Under the pieces are notes generated by a model that was not told the DNA's origin, did not search any database, and saw only the letters and a list, made by a program, of their open reading frames with translations. From positions 1 to 64,000 of the forward strand of contig CAKOMQ010000001.1 in assembly GCA_934096715.1 (NCBI GenBank): 64,000 nt of DNA, written 5' to 3'. Positions 16,787-26,877 of this stretch are shown here, one piece after another. The stretch's first letter is position 1. Each line of letters starts with the position of its first letter. The position numbers and the translations under genes are program-made. The stretch comes from an uncultured Bacilli bacterium. GTDB taxonomy: Bacteria; Bacillota_I; Bacilli_A; RF39; UBA660.

Positions 16787-18875
16787 TTATAACCTCGAAG
16801 TCTATAGTTCTAGCTTCTTTACTAGCCCCAACTACTTTTATTTTAACTTTATCTCCAATAGTATATTTAATATTTTTATTTGTGCTTATTAAACTTAATA
16901 ATTCTGGTGCATAATTATAAAATCCCTTTAAAGAACTGATATGTACTAAACCTTCTACCATATTATCAAGTTCTACATAAAAACCATAATTAGTTACAGT
17001 AGATATTACTCCTTCATATTCTTCTCCTATATGATCCAACATATACTCAGCCATCTTCATATCATCTACTTCTCTTTCAGCAGCTTGTGCTTCTTGTTCT
17101 CTTTCACTAGAATACTCAGCTACTTCAATTAGATAATGTGCATAAAAGTCTATTGTTGATGAATTTATATCATTATTAAAGAAATATGTTTTTAATAACT
17201 GATGTACCATTAAATCAGGAAATCTTCTTATCGGAGAAGTAAAATGAGTATAATTCTTTAATGCAAGTCCGTAATGTCCTATATTATTAGTGCTATAAAT
17301 TGCTTTTTGCATACATCGAAGTAACATACTAGAAAGAGTTTTAAAAGCAGGATGATCTTCTATAGATTCTGTTATATCTTGCATACCCTTACTTGAAGTA
17401 CTAATATTCTTTGTATTAACATTGATATTTAATACTTTAAGTAAGTTAACAAAATCTTCAATCTTTTCAGTTCTTGGAGTACCATGAACACGATATATAA
17501 ATGGTAAATCCATATTATAAATGTGTTCTGCTACTGTTTCATTAGCAGCAATCATAAAATCTTCAATGAGTTTTTCTCCTTCTAATTGAACTCTTTTGTC
17601 AATGCCAATACACTTACCTGTTTCATCTTGTTTTATCTTTATTTCATCTATTCCAAACTCTATATAACCATTCTTTATCTTTCTCTTACGTAATATTTGA
17701 TGTAAATCATTCATAAGTAATAAATCATCTTTAAAATCCTCATATCCTTCCGGAACAATACCATCCATAATTATTTTATTAACACATTTATAAGTCATTT
17801 GTTTTCTGCTCTTAATAACAGACTTAAATATATCATGATCCACTATCTTACCTGTTTCATCTATCTTCATAACACAGCTAATAGCAAGTCTTAAAACATC
17901 TGGATTAAGTGAACAAATACCATTAGATAACTCATGTGGCAACATAGGTAATACTTTATCTGCTAAATAAGATGAAGTTCCTTTTAAATAAGCATCTTTA
18001 TATAAGGCTGAATTAGGAGTTACATAATTAGTTACATCTGCAATATGAACACCCAACGTATATAATTTTTTTTCTTTATCATAAGAAATGCTAATAGCAT
18101 CATCTATATCCTTAGTATCATCACCATCTATAGTAAATATCACTTGACTAGTTAAATCAACTCTTCCAACTGTATCTTTCTTTTCTACTTCCTCTGGAAT
18201 ACTTAATAACTCTCTCTTAGATTCTTCACTAATATCTAAAGTAATACCATGTGAATAAGCAATTGCTAAAATATCAGTATCAGGATCATTAATATGACCA
18301 ATTATTTTATCAATATATCCTTCATATAAATCTTTCTTTATATGATTTTTAAGAATTATAAGTACTTTATGACCATCTACTAAATTAGGATAATCTGGAT
18401 TAAGCAAATTAATTTTTATATTAATTTTTTTATCGTCAGGAGTTACTACTAACTTCTTTTTAATAATAGATACAGTAGCTACAATAGTCTTATATTTACG
18501 ATTTAAAATCTTAATAACACTACCTTCTAATTTACCTCGCCTATTAAAAGTATCAATCAATACTAAATCCCCTTCTATAGCGCCATTTAAATCTCTTTTA
18601 TCTATAAATATATCATTACTTTCTTCAATAACACAAAAAGCATTTCCACTTTTATTTACATCAATAATTCCTTTTTTTAAAGATTTACAATTCTTTAAAA
18701 GTATATATCTATTTTTCTTAGTAATATGAATAATACCATTTTTTTCCATTTCTAATAATGTAGCATTTAATTCTTCTATTTTTTTAACATCATGAATATT
18801 TAACATATCACTTAATTCAATTATATCTACTGCTCTATCGATATTATCTAATACACCTATAATTTGATTTTCCAT
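16770..18875 (-). CDS. rnr: ribonuclease R
   Basis: 701-aa 3'-5' exoribonuclease of the RNB family: N-terminal winged helix and cold-shock domains (about 1-220), the RNB catalytic core with FTIDGDDTKDIDDAIS at about 249-264 (four acidic metal ligands), and a C-terminal S1 domain (EEYEGVISTVTNYGFYVEL). Degrades structured RNA and takes part in tmRNA-linked mRNA decay, matching its overlap with smpB. The lysine-rich tail common in other RNase R proteins is nearly absent. Confidence 0.96.
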   Translation of the reverse strand: MENQIIGVLDNIDRAVDIIELSDMLNIHDVKKIEELNATLLEMEKNGIIHITKKNRYILLKNCKSLKKGIIDVNKSGNAFCVIEESNDIFIDKRDLNGAIEGDLVLIDTFNRRGKLEGSVIKILNRKYKTIVATVSIIKKKLVVTPDDKKINIKINLLNPDYPNLVDGHKVLIILKNHIKKDLYEGYIDKIIGHINDPDTDILAIAYSHGITLDISEESKRELLSIPEEVEKKDTVGRVDLTSQVIFTIDGDDTKDIDDAISISYDKEKKLYTLGVHIADVTNYVTPNSALYKDAYLKGTSSYLADKVLPMLPHELSNGICSLNPDVLRLAISCVMKIDETGKIVDHDIFKSVIKSRKQMTYKCVNKIIMDGIVPEGYEDFKDDLLLMNDLHQILRKRKIKNGYIEFGIDEIKIKQDETGKCIGIDKRVQLEGEKLIEDFMIAANETVAEHIYNMDLPFIYRVHGTPRTEKIEDFVNLLKVLNINVNTKNISTSSKGMQDITESIEDHPAFKTLSSMLLRCMQKAIYSTNNIGHYGLALKNYTHFTSPIRRFPDLMVHQLLKTYFFNNDINSSTIDFYAHYLIEVAEYSSEREQEAQAAEREVDDMKMAEYMLDHIGEEYEGVISTVTNYGFYVELDNMVEGLVHISSLKGFYNYAPELLSLISTNKNIKYTIGDKVKIKVVGASKEARTIDFEVINGNSK

Positions 18876-18887
18876 TTACATCATCTC

Positions 18888-19784
18888 CTAATTTAAAGTT
18901 AAATCATTTCTGGTTCTTAAAAATTCTTGATATTCATCATTTGTAATTATATTTTTCTTAACTAATTCAAATATTAAAGATTCAATTAAAAATTCCCCAT
19001 ATATAGGCTTTAATTTTAATATATCATGTATTTGTACATCTTGTAACGATTGAAAATATTGTACAAGTTCGTCTATTGTACTTGAATAGTTAATAGCACC
19101 AATTCGTTTATGCTTTAATTCTTCATAAATTTCTTTATTAATAGCGCTATAAGCATATAAATCATCAAGTAATCTTATATACTCTGAAGATTCTAAATTA
19201 TCTTTTAAGTAATCTAAGGCACCAGGTTTTAAGTAACCAGCACTTTGTAAATAGAGAACCGCTTTATTCCCAATGTCTATAGCACTTTTCAACGATTCAT
19301 TTTCTTTAACAGTCAAATGATAATTAATTCTATCAAATTGAATCTTGCTTTTCTTAGTTTCATAACGAAGTTTAATCTTTTCATAGTCGCTAGCGTCCTT
19401 CAACGGTTTATAAGGCCCTATATGAAGTTTTTTTGTAATTTCAACAAATTCTTTTTCATCACTTCTACATAATATATATCCCATAATTACTTTTAATTCA
19501 CTACAAGGTTTATTACTCACACTATCAAGAATAATCTCCAGCCTATTCGCCAGTTCTTCATTACGAGTATTTCTAGCTTCAAACTTTAAAGCGATTATAT
19601 TACTTCTTAAATCATCTGCATTTTCCTCTATCTCATGCCAAGTATTTTCATAATCTATTAATTCAGTAAATTCCTTTTCAAACCTCTTATCCACAGTAAA
19701 ATAACATATTTTTGATACATTCGTAGTATTCTTACTTACTAATAAAATTTTTTCAATTTCTTTAATAATTAAATCATATGTCAT
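18888..19784 (-). CDS. hypothetical protein, 298 aa, not recognised
   Basis: Soluble protein without membrane segment, signal peptide or cysteine clusters; rich in K, E, L and predicted to be mainly helical. Hydrophilic helices such as YETKKSKIQFDRINYHLTVK and two Y-rich helical repeats (YLQSAGYLKPGALDYLKDNL, LDDLYAYSAINKEIYEEL) stand out. It fits between ychF and rnr with spacers of 17 and 12 bp, so it belongs to the operon and is probably a conserved lineage-specific housekeeping or RNA-linked protein. I do not assign a function. Confidence 0.6.
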   Translation of the reverse strand: MTYDLIIKEIEKILLVSKNTTNVSKICYFTVDKRFEKEFTELIDYENTWHEIEENADDLRSNIIALKFEARNTRNEELANRLEIILDSVSNKPCSELKVIMGYILCRSDEKEFVEITKKLHIGPYKPLKDASDYEKIKLRYETKKSKIQFDRINYHLTVKENESLKSAIDIGNKAVLYLQSAGYLKPGALDYLKDNLESSEYIRLLDDLYAYSAINKEIYEELKHKRIGAINYSSTIDELVQYFQSLQDVQIHDILKLKPIYGEFLIESLIFELVKKNIITNDEYQEFLRTRNDLTLN

Positions 19785-19801
19785 ACTGATTACTCCTTAA
19801 A

Positions 19802-20902
19802 TTAGACATTAAATCTAAAATAAATAATATCTCCATCTTGAACTAAATAATCTTTGCCTTCTAAACGTAAGCGACCCTGTTCTTTTACTTTTAATTCACT
19901 ACCATAAGTAAACAAATCATCGTAACTCATCACTTCTGCTTTAATAAATCCACGCTCAAAATCAGAATGAATTATACCAGCACAAGCTGGTGCTTTCATT
20001 CCATCTTTAAAAGTCCAAGCACGACATTCATCTGTTCCAGAAGTAAAGAAAGTACGTAATCCAAGAAGTTTATAACTAGATAGAATTAACCTATCAAGAC
20101 CACTTTCACTAATACCTAATTCTTTTAAGAATTCTCTTTTATCATCATCATTAAGACTAGCTAGATCGCTTTCCAATTTAGCACACATCACAATTGATTC
20201 ACTATTTTCACTTTTCGCGAATTCATCAACTCTATTTGAATAATCATTTCCTCTTTGTGCTATATCTTCTTCGCCAACATTACTTACATATATGACTTTT
20301 TTTAAAGTAATAAAATTGAAATTTTTTAAAATATCCAAGTCTTCCACAGTAAATTCAATATTTCTAAGAGGTATATTCTTTTCTAAGTTTTCTTTACAAA
20401 CATTTAATACATTTAATTCTTTTAAAGCTTCTTTATCTTTTGTAGTAGTGGCTTTCTTTTCTATCTTACTTATTCTATTTTCAACAATTTCATAATCAGC
20501 TAAAATAAGTTCTGTATTAATAATTTCTATATCCCTTATAGGATCGGTCTTTCCTTCTACGTGGGTAATATTTTCATCATCAAAACATCTTACTACTTCA
20601 ACAATTTGATCAACATCTCTTATATGAGATAAAAACTTATTACCAAGGCCTTCTCCTAAAGATGCTCCTTTTACTAAACCTGCTATATCAATAAATTCAA
20701 AACTTGTTGGTACAATACTTTTGGGACTATATAACTCAACTAAAAAATCTAGTCTTTTATCTGGTACTATTACTACCCCAACATTTGGCTCAATTGTCGC
20801 AAAAGGATAATTTGCTGCCAAAATATTCTTTTTAGTAATAGCATTAAATAGAGTAGATTTTCCAACATTTGGTAAACCAACAATTCCTGCTTTTAAACCC
20901 AT
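19802..20902 (-). CDS. ychF: ribosome-associated ATPase YchF (OLA1 family)
   Basis: 366-aa YchF: G1 loop GLPNVGKST at 9-17, G3 DIAGLVKGAS, a central coiled coil (about 125-190) and the C-terminal TGS domain. The family hydrolyses ATP and binds ribosomes. It follows the parA-parB-DUF951 run, the arrangement found near the origin in many Bacilli, with the AbgT transporter inserted between. Confidence 0.96.
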   Translation of the reverse strand: MGLKAGIVGLPNVGKSTLFNAITKKNILAANYPFATIEPNVGVVIVPDKRLDFLVELYSPKSIVPTSFEFIDIAGLVKGASLGEGLGNKFLSHIRDVDQIVEVVRCFDDENITHVEGKTDPIRDIEIINTELILADYEIVENRISKIEKKATTTKDKEALKELNVLNVCKENLEKNIPLRNIEFTVEDLDILKNFNFITLKKVIYVSNVGEEDIAQRGNDYSNRVDEFAKSENSESIVMCAKLESDLASLNDDDKREFLKELGISESGLDRLILSSYKLLGLRTFFTSGTDECRAWTFKDGMKAPACAGIIHSDFERGFIKAEVMSYDDLFTYGSELKVKEQGRLRLEGKDYLVQDGDIIYFRFNV

Positions 20903-20911
20903 AAAAACCTC

Positions 20912-22456
20912 CTATAAAGTTGGATATGTATTTATTCCAAGTGGTATTCCAACTAGATACCATGTAATTATAATTGCTACATATACAAAAGCAACCAAAC
21001 CAGTATAGTTAAGTTGATATTTAATTGAATCAGTAAACTTAACCTTAAATTTATCATCTTGATTATATTTTTCTAAGAAAGTAAAATAAACTATAAAATA
21101 TGCTAAAAATGGTGTAATATTCATTGTAATAGATTCGGCAAATCTAAATATGACTTGAGCAAATTCAGCAGAAATACCATTTGCCATAAATGTAGGTACA
21201 ACTGTTGGAGATAATATAGTCCATTTTGTTATACTTCCAGGTAGTACAATACTTGATAATAAAGAAAACATAAATAATAATAATATTAATGGTATACCAG
21301 AGAAATTACTATTACCAATAATAGAACCAAACCAAGCGACTATTATAGACCCTATATTTGAATATTTAAATATACTTATAAGTGCTGAAGCAAAGAAAAT
21401 CATAATTAACATGCTTCCAATTCCATCTAAAGAATGAGATAAGAATTTACAAAAATCTTCATGATTCTTAATAGTTTTAGCACCTATTCCATAAAATAAA
21501 CCTAAAATAACAAATAATACTGTAACTATAAATACAAATCCACTACTAAAGAATGATTCAGGACTAAATAATTTATCTATATAATGTACTTGAGTATTAT
21601 CAAGTAAATTACCAGATAATGGTAAACCTGGGATAATATTATATATAAATATAATTAAGTATATAGTACTTGCAAATAAAGCAAATAATATTCCTTTTTT
21701 TCTTTGATTAGTTATTACTATTTCATCATCTTCTAGCGTTAAATCAAAGTCAAACTTTGGTACTTTTTTAGTTATTATATTTTCAGTTACATAAGTAATT
21801 ACTAAAGCTAAAATTATAACAGTCACAAGCATTATAAATATAAATCCCATACGAGATATATCATAAGATTTATTAATAGTATAGGCTGCTAAATTAGTTA
21901 AACTAATAAGTGATGAATCTGTACTAGTTAATAAAAAATTAACTCCACTTCCACAAGCTAGTGCAGCAAACGAACAAATAATACCTGTTGCTGGATTTCT
22001 TTTTCCATATAAGAAAAGAAGTGCACCAATAGGAATAAATATCATATAAGATATTTCTCCCATAATACTAGCCAATATACATAATAGAACAAAAACAAAT
22101 GTTACCGTACTTTTTTTAGACTTTTTAGTAAGCATTGTAATTGCTGTTTTTAAAAAGCCACTCTTTTCCATAATACTAATACCCATTAAAATAATTATCA
22201 TGTGAGTTAAAACAGTAAATGTAGCATAATTAGATACAGTATTAGCAAATATATATTTAATACCACTTAAACTAAATAAAGAAACAGAATTAACACTTAC
22301 AGGAGAAAATGTATGTGTAACACTACTAACTGTATAATAAGTTGATTGTAAATCTAATAAAGAAAATAAGCCACTTACTACAATAACTCCCAAAATAAGA
22401 ATTACATAACTCATTATTGGATGCAATTCACGACGTTGTTTATTTTTCTTCTTCAT
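20912..22456 (-). CDS. AbgT-family transporter
   Basis: 514-aa polytopic membrane protein with about 12 to 13 hydrophobic segments. AbgT hallmarks include LACGSGVNFLLTSTDSSL in the middle and the C-terminal ISAEFAQVIFRFAESITMN followed by ITPFLAYF. Family members take up p-aminobenzoyl-glutamate or export sulfonamides; which applies here is unknown. It overlaps the DUF951 gene by 17 bp, so it has been built into the parB-ychF operon. Confidence 0.85.
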   Translation of the reverse strand: MKKKNKQRRELHPIMSYVILILGVIVVSGLFSLLDLQSTYYTVSSVTHTFSPVSVNSVSLFSLSGIKYIFANTVSNYATFTVLTHMIIILMGISIMEKSGFLKTAITMLTKKSKKSTVTFVFVLLCILASIMGEISYMIFIPIGALLFLYGKRNPATGIICSFAALACGSGVNFLLTSTDSSLISLTNLAAYTINKSYDISRMGFIFIMLVTVIILALVITYVTENIITKKVPKFDFDLTLEDDEIVITNQRKKGILFALFASTIYLIIFIYNIIPGLPLSGNLLDNTQVHYIDKLFSPESFFSSGFVFIVTVLFVILGLFYGIGAKTIKNHEDFCKFLSHSLDGIGSMLIMIFFASALISIFKYSNIGSIIVAWFGSIIGNSNFSGIPLILLLFMFSLLSSIVLPGSITKWTILSPTVVPTFMANGISAEFAQVIFRFAESITMNITPFLAYFIVYFTFLEKYNQDDKFKVKFTDSIKYQLNYTGLVAFVYVAIIITWYLVGIPLGINTYPTL

Positions 22457-22631
22457 GTTTTTCCACCTTCTTTAATTTTTTTTCGAATTCTAATCTATCC
22501 ATCATTATTTCACGCCCACAGTTAATACATTTAATTTTAACATCAACACCAATTCTCGTAATCATCCATTTATTAGTTTGACAAGCATGAGCTTTTTTCA
22601 TTATAACTATATCATTAATGTTATAATTCAT
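22440..22631 (-). CDS. DUF951 family protein
   Basis: 63-aa protein matching the DUF951 pattern: IGDIV-like start (NINDIVIMKKAHACQTNKW), then CINCGRE, a CxxC pair that with the earlier cysteine could bind zinc, and the closing RLEFEKKLKKV. The family is encoded between parB and ychF in many Firmicutes. Function unknown. Stop of parB and start here share one base. Confidence 0.85.
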   Translation of the reverse strand: MNYNINDIVIMKKAHACQTNKWMITRIGVDVKIKCINCGREIMMDRLEFEKKLKKVEKHEEEK

Positions 22632-23515
22632 TATTCATCACCTAAACTTATATTAAATATCTCCATTATTCTTTCTAAATCTTTAATTGAATCATAATAT
22701 ATTTCTATTTTTTTATTATTAATATTTACCTTATTACCAGTAACATCAGAAAATGCATCTTCATAAATCTTTAAATTAACATCATTTTTCTTGTTCACGA
22801 CTGGTTTTCTTTTTTCTAATGTATCATCGCCACTAACGAGTTTTTCAAGTTCTCTAACATTAATTTTATCACGAACAATTTTATTAGCAAGTAATCTAAT
22901 TTGTTCTTGATTTTCAAGTTTACTCAACACTCTAGCATGAGACATAGATAAATTTTTGTCTATTACCATCTTTTGAATATCTTCTGGCAGATTAAGAAGT
23001 CCTAAGATATTTGTAACATAGCTTCTACTTTTACCAAAAAAAGTAGCAAATTCTTCTTGAGTCCATCCACGCATATTAATAATATTTAAAATGCTATTTG
23101 CTTCATCTATAGGATTTAAATTTTCACGTTGGATATTTTCTATTAAGGCAATTTCCATCATTTCTTGATCATTAAAATCTTTAATAACAGCAGGTACTGT
23201 TTTAAGTCCAGCAAGCTTAGCTGCTTTACAGCGTCGCTCACCAGCAATTAATTCATATCCCTTAATACTTTTCTTAACAATAATTGGTTCTACTATACCA
23301 TATCTTTTTATACTAGTAGCTAATTCTTGTAAAGTATCATCATTAAAAGTTTTACGTGGTTGGTAAGGGTTGCTTCTAATTAAAGAAAGTTCTATTTGCG
23401 TAACATCACTTTTATTTTCTTCAACAATCTCTTTTTCAAAATTATCAAAGTCAATAACATTATTTGCAAATAATTGTTCTAAACCTTTACCCAACGCTTT
23501 CTTCTTAGTTTCCAT
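22631..23515 (-). CDS. parB: chromosome-partitioning protein ParB (Spo0J)
   Basis: 294-aa ParB. ParA-activating start KKKALGKGLEQLF (5-17); CTPase motifs GERRCKAA at 92-99 and ENIQR at 126-130; helix-turn-helix at about 151-175; C-terminal dimer domain. At the four positions known to separate ParB from Noc specificity it has R164 (ParB-type arginine), I170, N175 and S192, none of the Noc residues Q, K, K, R, so it should bind parS, not the Noc site. Overlaps parA by 11 bp. Its parS targets form a cluster at 57236-58575. Confidence 0.96.
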   Translation of the reverse strand: METKKKALGKGLEQLFANNVIDFDNFEKEIVEENKSDVTQIELSLIRSNPYQPRKTFNDDTLQELATSIKRYGIVEPIIVKKSIKGYELIAGERRCKAAKLAGLKTVPAVIKDFNDQEMMEIALIENIQRENLNPIDEANSILNIINMRGWTQEEFATFFGKSRSYVTNILGLLNLPEDIQKMVIDKNLSMSHARVLSKLENQEQIRLLANKIVRDKINVRELEKLVSGDDTLEKRKPVVNKKNDVNLKIYEDAFSDVTGNKVNINNKKIEIYYDSIKDLERIMEIFNISLGDE

Positions 23516-24290
23516 TTCTAGAAATCACTTCCTTTGCTAAATTACTATATGCTTCTGTAGCTCTACTAGTTGGATCATATTCATTAATAGGTTTACCATG
23601 ACTTGGTGCTTCTACTAACCTAACTAATCTAGGAATAATTGTATTAAATACTTTATCTTTAAAATATTTTCTGATTTCTTCAATAACTTCTAATCCAATA
23701 TTAGTTCTACCATCTAGCATTGTAAGTAAAACACCTTCAATTCTTAAACCAGGATTCATGCTGGATTGTACCATAATAATTGAGTTTAAAAGTTGTGTTA
23801 TTCCATCTAACGCAAAGAATTCACATTGAACAGGAATTATAACAGAATCACTAGCTACCAAAGCATTCATAGTTCCAAGTCCTAACGACGGTTGACAATC
23901 TATTATAATATAATCAAATATATGTCTAATAGAATCAATAGCATTTTTTAATTGGTCATTTTGTCTAAATGTTGAATCTTCTAACATTTTTTTTACAAAT
24001 TCTACATCAACACCAGCTAAATTTAATGTAGAAGGAATAATAGCTAAATTATCAAACTTAGTTTTTTTAATTCCTTCATTAATAGAACATTTATTAGTTA
24101 TAACTTCATAAATATCATGTTCAAAATCATTTGAAGTTAAACCAAGTCCAGTTGTAGCATTACTTTGTGGATCTAAATCTATAAGTAAAACTTTTTTACC
24201 TTCTTTTCCTAATGCCGCAGCAAGATTAATACTTGTAGTAGTCTTTCCAACTCCACCTTTTTGATTAACTAATGATATAACTTTAGCCAT
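23505..24290 (-). CDS. parA: chromosome-partitioning ATPase ParA (Soj)
   Basis: 261-aa deviant-Walker ATPase: KGGVGKTTTSINLA at 11-24 with the signature lysine, LLIDLDPQSNAT, and YIIIDCQPSLG as Walker B. ParA binds DNA in its ATP form and moves ParB-parS complexes; in Bacillus it also affects DnaA. It follows rplQ and its terminator at 97 bp and starts the parA-parB-DUF951-abgT-ychF-rnr-smpB run. Confidence 0.96.
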   Translation of the reverse strand: MAKVISLVNQKGGVGKTTTSINLAAALGKEGKKVLLIDLDPQSNATTGLGLTSNDFEHDIYEVITNKCSINEGIKKTKFDNLAIIPSTLNLAGVDVEFVKKMLEDSTFRQNDQLKNAIDSIRHIFDYIIIDCQPSLGLGTMNALVASDSVIIPVQCEFFALDGITQLLNSIIMVQSSMNPGLRIEGVLLTMLDGRTNIGLEVIEEIRKYFKDKVFNTIIPRLVRLVEAPSHGKPINEYDPTSRATEAYSNLAKEVISRNGN

Positions 24291-24356
24291 AATACACCTC
24301 TATTTTTATATTCTTCACTAGTTAATATTTTACCATAATTATACATATTATTAAAG

Positions 24357-24388
24357 ACAAAAAAAGAAAGATTTTATAACCTTTCCTT
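24357..24388 (-). terminator. terminator of the S10-spc-alpha operon
   Basis: On the minus strand AAGGAAAG/CTTTCTTT (8 bp, loop of 10) overlaps the rplQ stop and is followed by seven T residues. Confidence 0.7.
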
Positions 24389-24728
24389 AAACCAATTCTA
24401 ATCTAACTTCTAAAGCGTCATCTCCACGGCGTTCTTTTAATTTAATAATTCTTGTATAACCACCATTACGAGATTCATATCTAGGAGCTAATTCGTTAAA
24501 CACTTTACTAACAACTTCATTGTCATTATGTAAAAATGCTAATGCTTTACGACGGGATACTAAAGTACCTTTTTTACCATAAGTAATCATCTTATCAACA
24601 AATTTACGAACTTCTTTTGCTCTAGCTTCAGTAGTAACAATAGATTCATTCATTATAACATCTTTAGTTAGACCAGCTAAAATGCTTCTTCTAACACGAG
24701 TTTCTCTACCTAATTTTCTATATGCCAT
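24387..24728 (-). CDS. rplQ: 50S ribosomal protein L17
   Basis: L17 of 113 aa, last gene of the alpha operon. Conserved start [18 protein letters not shown] and the closing [20 protein letters not shown] region are intact. Six bases separate it from rpoA. Ends in a hairpin terminator, so the parA run downstream is a separate unit. Confidence 0.97.
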   Translation of the reverse strand: MAYRKLGRETRVRRSILAGLTKDVIMNESIVTTEARAKEVRKFVDKMITYGKKGTLVSRRKALAFLHNDNEVVSKVFNELAPRYESRNGGYTRIIKLKERRGDDALEVRLELV

Positions 24729-24734
24729 AATTTA

Positions 24735-25679
24735 TTACTCCTTAAATTCTAATCCTAATTCAGCTACCTTATCAATAACTTCTTTTAAAGACTTCTTTCC
24801 AAGATTTCTGATTTTAGTAACTTCATCTTCTGTTTTATTAACTAAATCTTGAACTGTATGTATACCAGCTCTTTTTAAACAATTATAAGCTCTAACACTA
24901 AATTCCACTTCTTCAATTGGAGTTTCTAGTGTTTTAGTCATATTGTCAACTTTCTTTTCTTGCATTATTCCTGAAATATTTGCAATAGCATTTAAGTTAG
25001 TTAATAGTTCAAAATGTTCAACTAAAATTTTACTAGCTAAAGCAATAGCTTCTTCAGGTGTCATACTACCATCTGTAGTAATTTCTATAATAAGTTTATC
25101 AAAATTTTCATTTTGACCAACACGAGTATCAACAACTTCATATTTAACAAGTTCAATTGGTGAATATGAAGAGTCAATAGCAATAGTACCAACACTTGCA
25201 TCAGTTAAGTTTGCCTTATTTGTTTTAGAGTCAACATATCCACGACCATTTTCAACAGTCATTTCAATATTAATCTTTCCACCTTTAGCAAGAGTACAAA
25301 TAACTAATTCAGGGTTAATAATTTCTATATCAGGATCTTTTTCAATCATTGCTGCAGTTACTTCACCTTCTGTATTAGCAGATAATCTAATAACTTTTTT
25401 TTCATTTGAATGATTTTTAACTACTAAACTTTTAATAGCCAATACTATAGAAGTAACGTCTTCTCTAACTCCTTCAATTTTTTGGAATTCATGTAAAACT
25501 CCATCAATTTTAATGCTTGTAACAGCACTTCCTGGTAAACTAGAAAGTAATACTCTACGTAAAGCATTACCAATAGTAGTACCAAATCCTCTTTCTAAAG
25601 GATCTATTTCAAATTTTCCATAATGATTGCTTTCAATATATTCGGTAATTTTGTATTCTGGTTTTTCAAATTTTATCAT
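24735..25679 (-). CDS. rpoA: DNA-directed RNA polymerase subunit alpha
   Basis: 314-aa alpha subunit. N-terminal assembly domain with FGTTIGNALRRVLLSSLPGS; flexible linker at about 228-245; C-terminal DNA-binding domain (about 248-314) with the helix-hairpin-helix LKRAGIHTVQDLV and IRNLGKKSLKEV. Full length and conserved. Sits in the usual rpsM-rpsK-rpoA-rplQ order. Confidence 0.98.
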   Translation of the reverse strand: MIKFEKPEYKITEYIESNHYGKFEIDPLERGFGTTIGNALRRVLLSSLPGSAVTSIKIDGVLHEFQKIEGVREDVTSIVLAIKSLVVKNHSNEKKVIRLSANTEGEVTAAMIEKDPDIEIINPELVICTLAKGGKINIEMTVENGRGYVDSKTNKANLTDASVGTIAIDSSYSPIELVKYEVVDTRVGQNENFDKLIIEITTDGSMTPEEAIALASKILVEHFELLTNLNAIANISGIMQEKKVDNMTKTLETPIEEVEFSVRAYNCLKRAGIHTVQDLVNKTEDEVTKIRNLGKKSLKEVIDKVAELGLEFKE

Positions 25680-25700
25680 ATTACAAATTCCCTTTCTAAA

Positions 25701-26084
25701 TTAGTTTCTTGGTCTTTTAGGTGGGCGACATCCATTGTGTGGTACAGGAGTTTCATCAACTATACTTACAACTTCTAAACCAGCACTTTGAAGTGATCTA
25801 ATAGCGTTTTCACGTCCAGGTCCTAAACCTTTAACATAAACTTCAACTTTTTTAACACCTTGTTCTATTGCAGCTTCAGCAGCAGCTTCAGCAGTTAATC
25901 CAGCAGCAAAAGGTGTTTTCTTTTTACTACCTTTATATCCAATTCTTCCTGCAGAAGACCAGCTAATAGCATTTCCTTCTTTATCAGAAATAGTAACAAT
26001 TGTATTATTATAAGTTGAATGAATATGAGCCATAGCTTCTGGAATATTCTTTTTAACTTTTCTTTTTCTTCTATTATATGCCAT
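25701..26084 (-). CDS. rpsK: 30S ribosomal protein S11
   Basis: S11 of 127 aa with the conserved [14 protein letters not shown] near the N-terminus and the closing [11 protein letters not shown]. Lies between rpsM and rpoA. Confidence 0.98.
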   Translation of the reverse strand: MAYNRRKRKVKKNIPEAMAHIHSTYNNTIVTISDKEGNAISWSSAGRIGYKGSKKKTPFAAGLTAEAAAEAAIEQGVKKVEVYVKGLGPGRENAIRSLQSAGLEVVSIVDETPVPHNGCRPPKRPRN

Positions 26085-26094
26085 AACTTAACCT

Positions 26095-26469
26095 CTACTT
26101 TCCAACCTTTTTCTTATTAGCAACAACTTTTCCTTTACCTTTACGAGTCTTAGCATTTCTGCTAGTTCTTTGTCCTCTTACTGGTAAACCTTTTTTATGT
26201 CTAATACCTTCATAGCAGTTAATTTCCATCTTATTTTTAATGCTCATTTGAACATCACGACGTAAATCACCTTCTACAATATACTTATCAACTTCCTTAC
26301 GAAGTGCAGTAACTTCATCATCTGTTAAGTCTTTAACTTTCTTATTTCTAGCAACTTTAGCGTCATCACAAATAACTTTTGCAAGTGAACGACCAATACC
26401 ATAAATAGCAGTAAGACCTATACAAACATGTTTTTCGTTAGGTAAATCAATATTTTTAATTCTTGCCAT
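26095..26469 (-). CDS. rpsM: 30S ribosomal protein S13
   Basis: S13 of 124 aa. Helix-turn-helix-like [17 protein letters not shown] near the start and the basic C-terminal [16 protein letters not shown] that touches P-site tRNA. Follows rpmJ by 9 bp. Confidence 0.98.
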   Translation of the reverse strand: MARIKNIDLPNEKHVCIGLTAIYGIGRSLAKVICDDAKVARNKKVKDLTDDEVTALRKEVDKYIVEGDLRRDVQMSIKNKMEINCYEGIRHKKGLPVRGQRTSRNAKTRKGKGKVVANKKKVGK

Positions 26470-26478
26470 GTTTCCTCC

Positions 26479-26592
26479 TTAACCTTGTCTTTGTTTGTGT
26501 TTTGGATTATCACAGATAACCATAACTTTTCCTTTTCTTCTTATAATTTTGCATTTCTTACAAATTTTCTTTACTGATGGTCTAACCTTCAT
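26479..26592 (-). CDS. rpmJ: 50S ribosomal protein L36
   Basis: 37-aa L36 found in the gap between infA and rpsM: starts [15 protein letters not shown] and ends [12 protein letters not shown]. The zinc-binding set CxxC...C...H is intact, so this is the zinc form. ATG at 26592 with GGAGAA upstream, TAA at 26479-26481. Confidence 0.97.
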   Translation of the reverse strand: MKVRPSVKKICKKCKIIRRKGKVMVICDNPKHKQRQG

Positions 26593-26603
26593 AATTATTC
26601 TCC

Positions 26604-26873
26604 TTATCTTTTATTCCATGTTATAATCCCACGTGTTAAATCGTAAGGCGACAATTGTACTGTAACTTTATCACCTGGTAGAATACGTATCATGTTAATG
26701 CGCATTTTACCAGAAACGTAGGCTTTTACAGTGTGTCCGTTAGGAAGTTCTACTAAATAGTCGCTACCCTTTAAAACTTCAATAACTTTGCCTTCTACTT
26801 CGATTTTATCGCTATTTTTAGATGTAGCTTGCTCATCGGTATCTATTTTACCAAATTTTTTTGAATTTGCCAA
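26604..26873 (-). CDS. infA: translation initiation factor IF-1 with N-terminal extension
   Basis: IF-1 OB-fold protein (core from [11 protein letters not shown] to LTRGIITW), which blocks the A site during initiation. It is 89 aa against about 72 in the family: some 17 extra polar residues precede the core. The start is TTG at 26873 with AGGAG at 26883-26887, nine bases upstream; no other start codon lies nearer to the core, so the extension seems real. Standard adk-map-infA-rpmJ order. Confidence 0.93.
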   Translation of the reverse strand: MANSKKFGKIDTDEQATSKNSDKIEVEGKVIEVLKGSDYLVELPNGHTVKAYVSGKMRINMIRILPGDKVTVQLSPYDLTRGIITWNKR

Positions 26874-26877
26874 TTTT

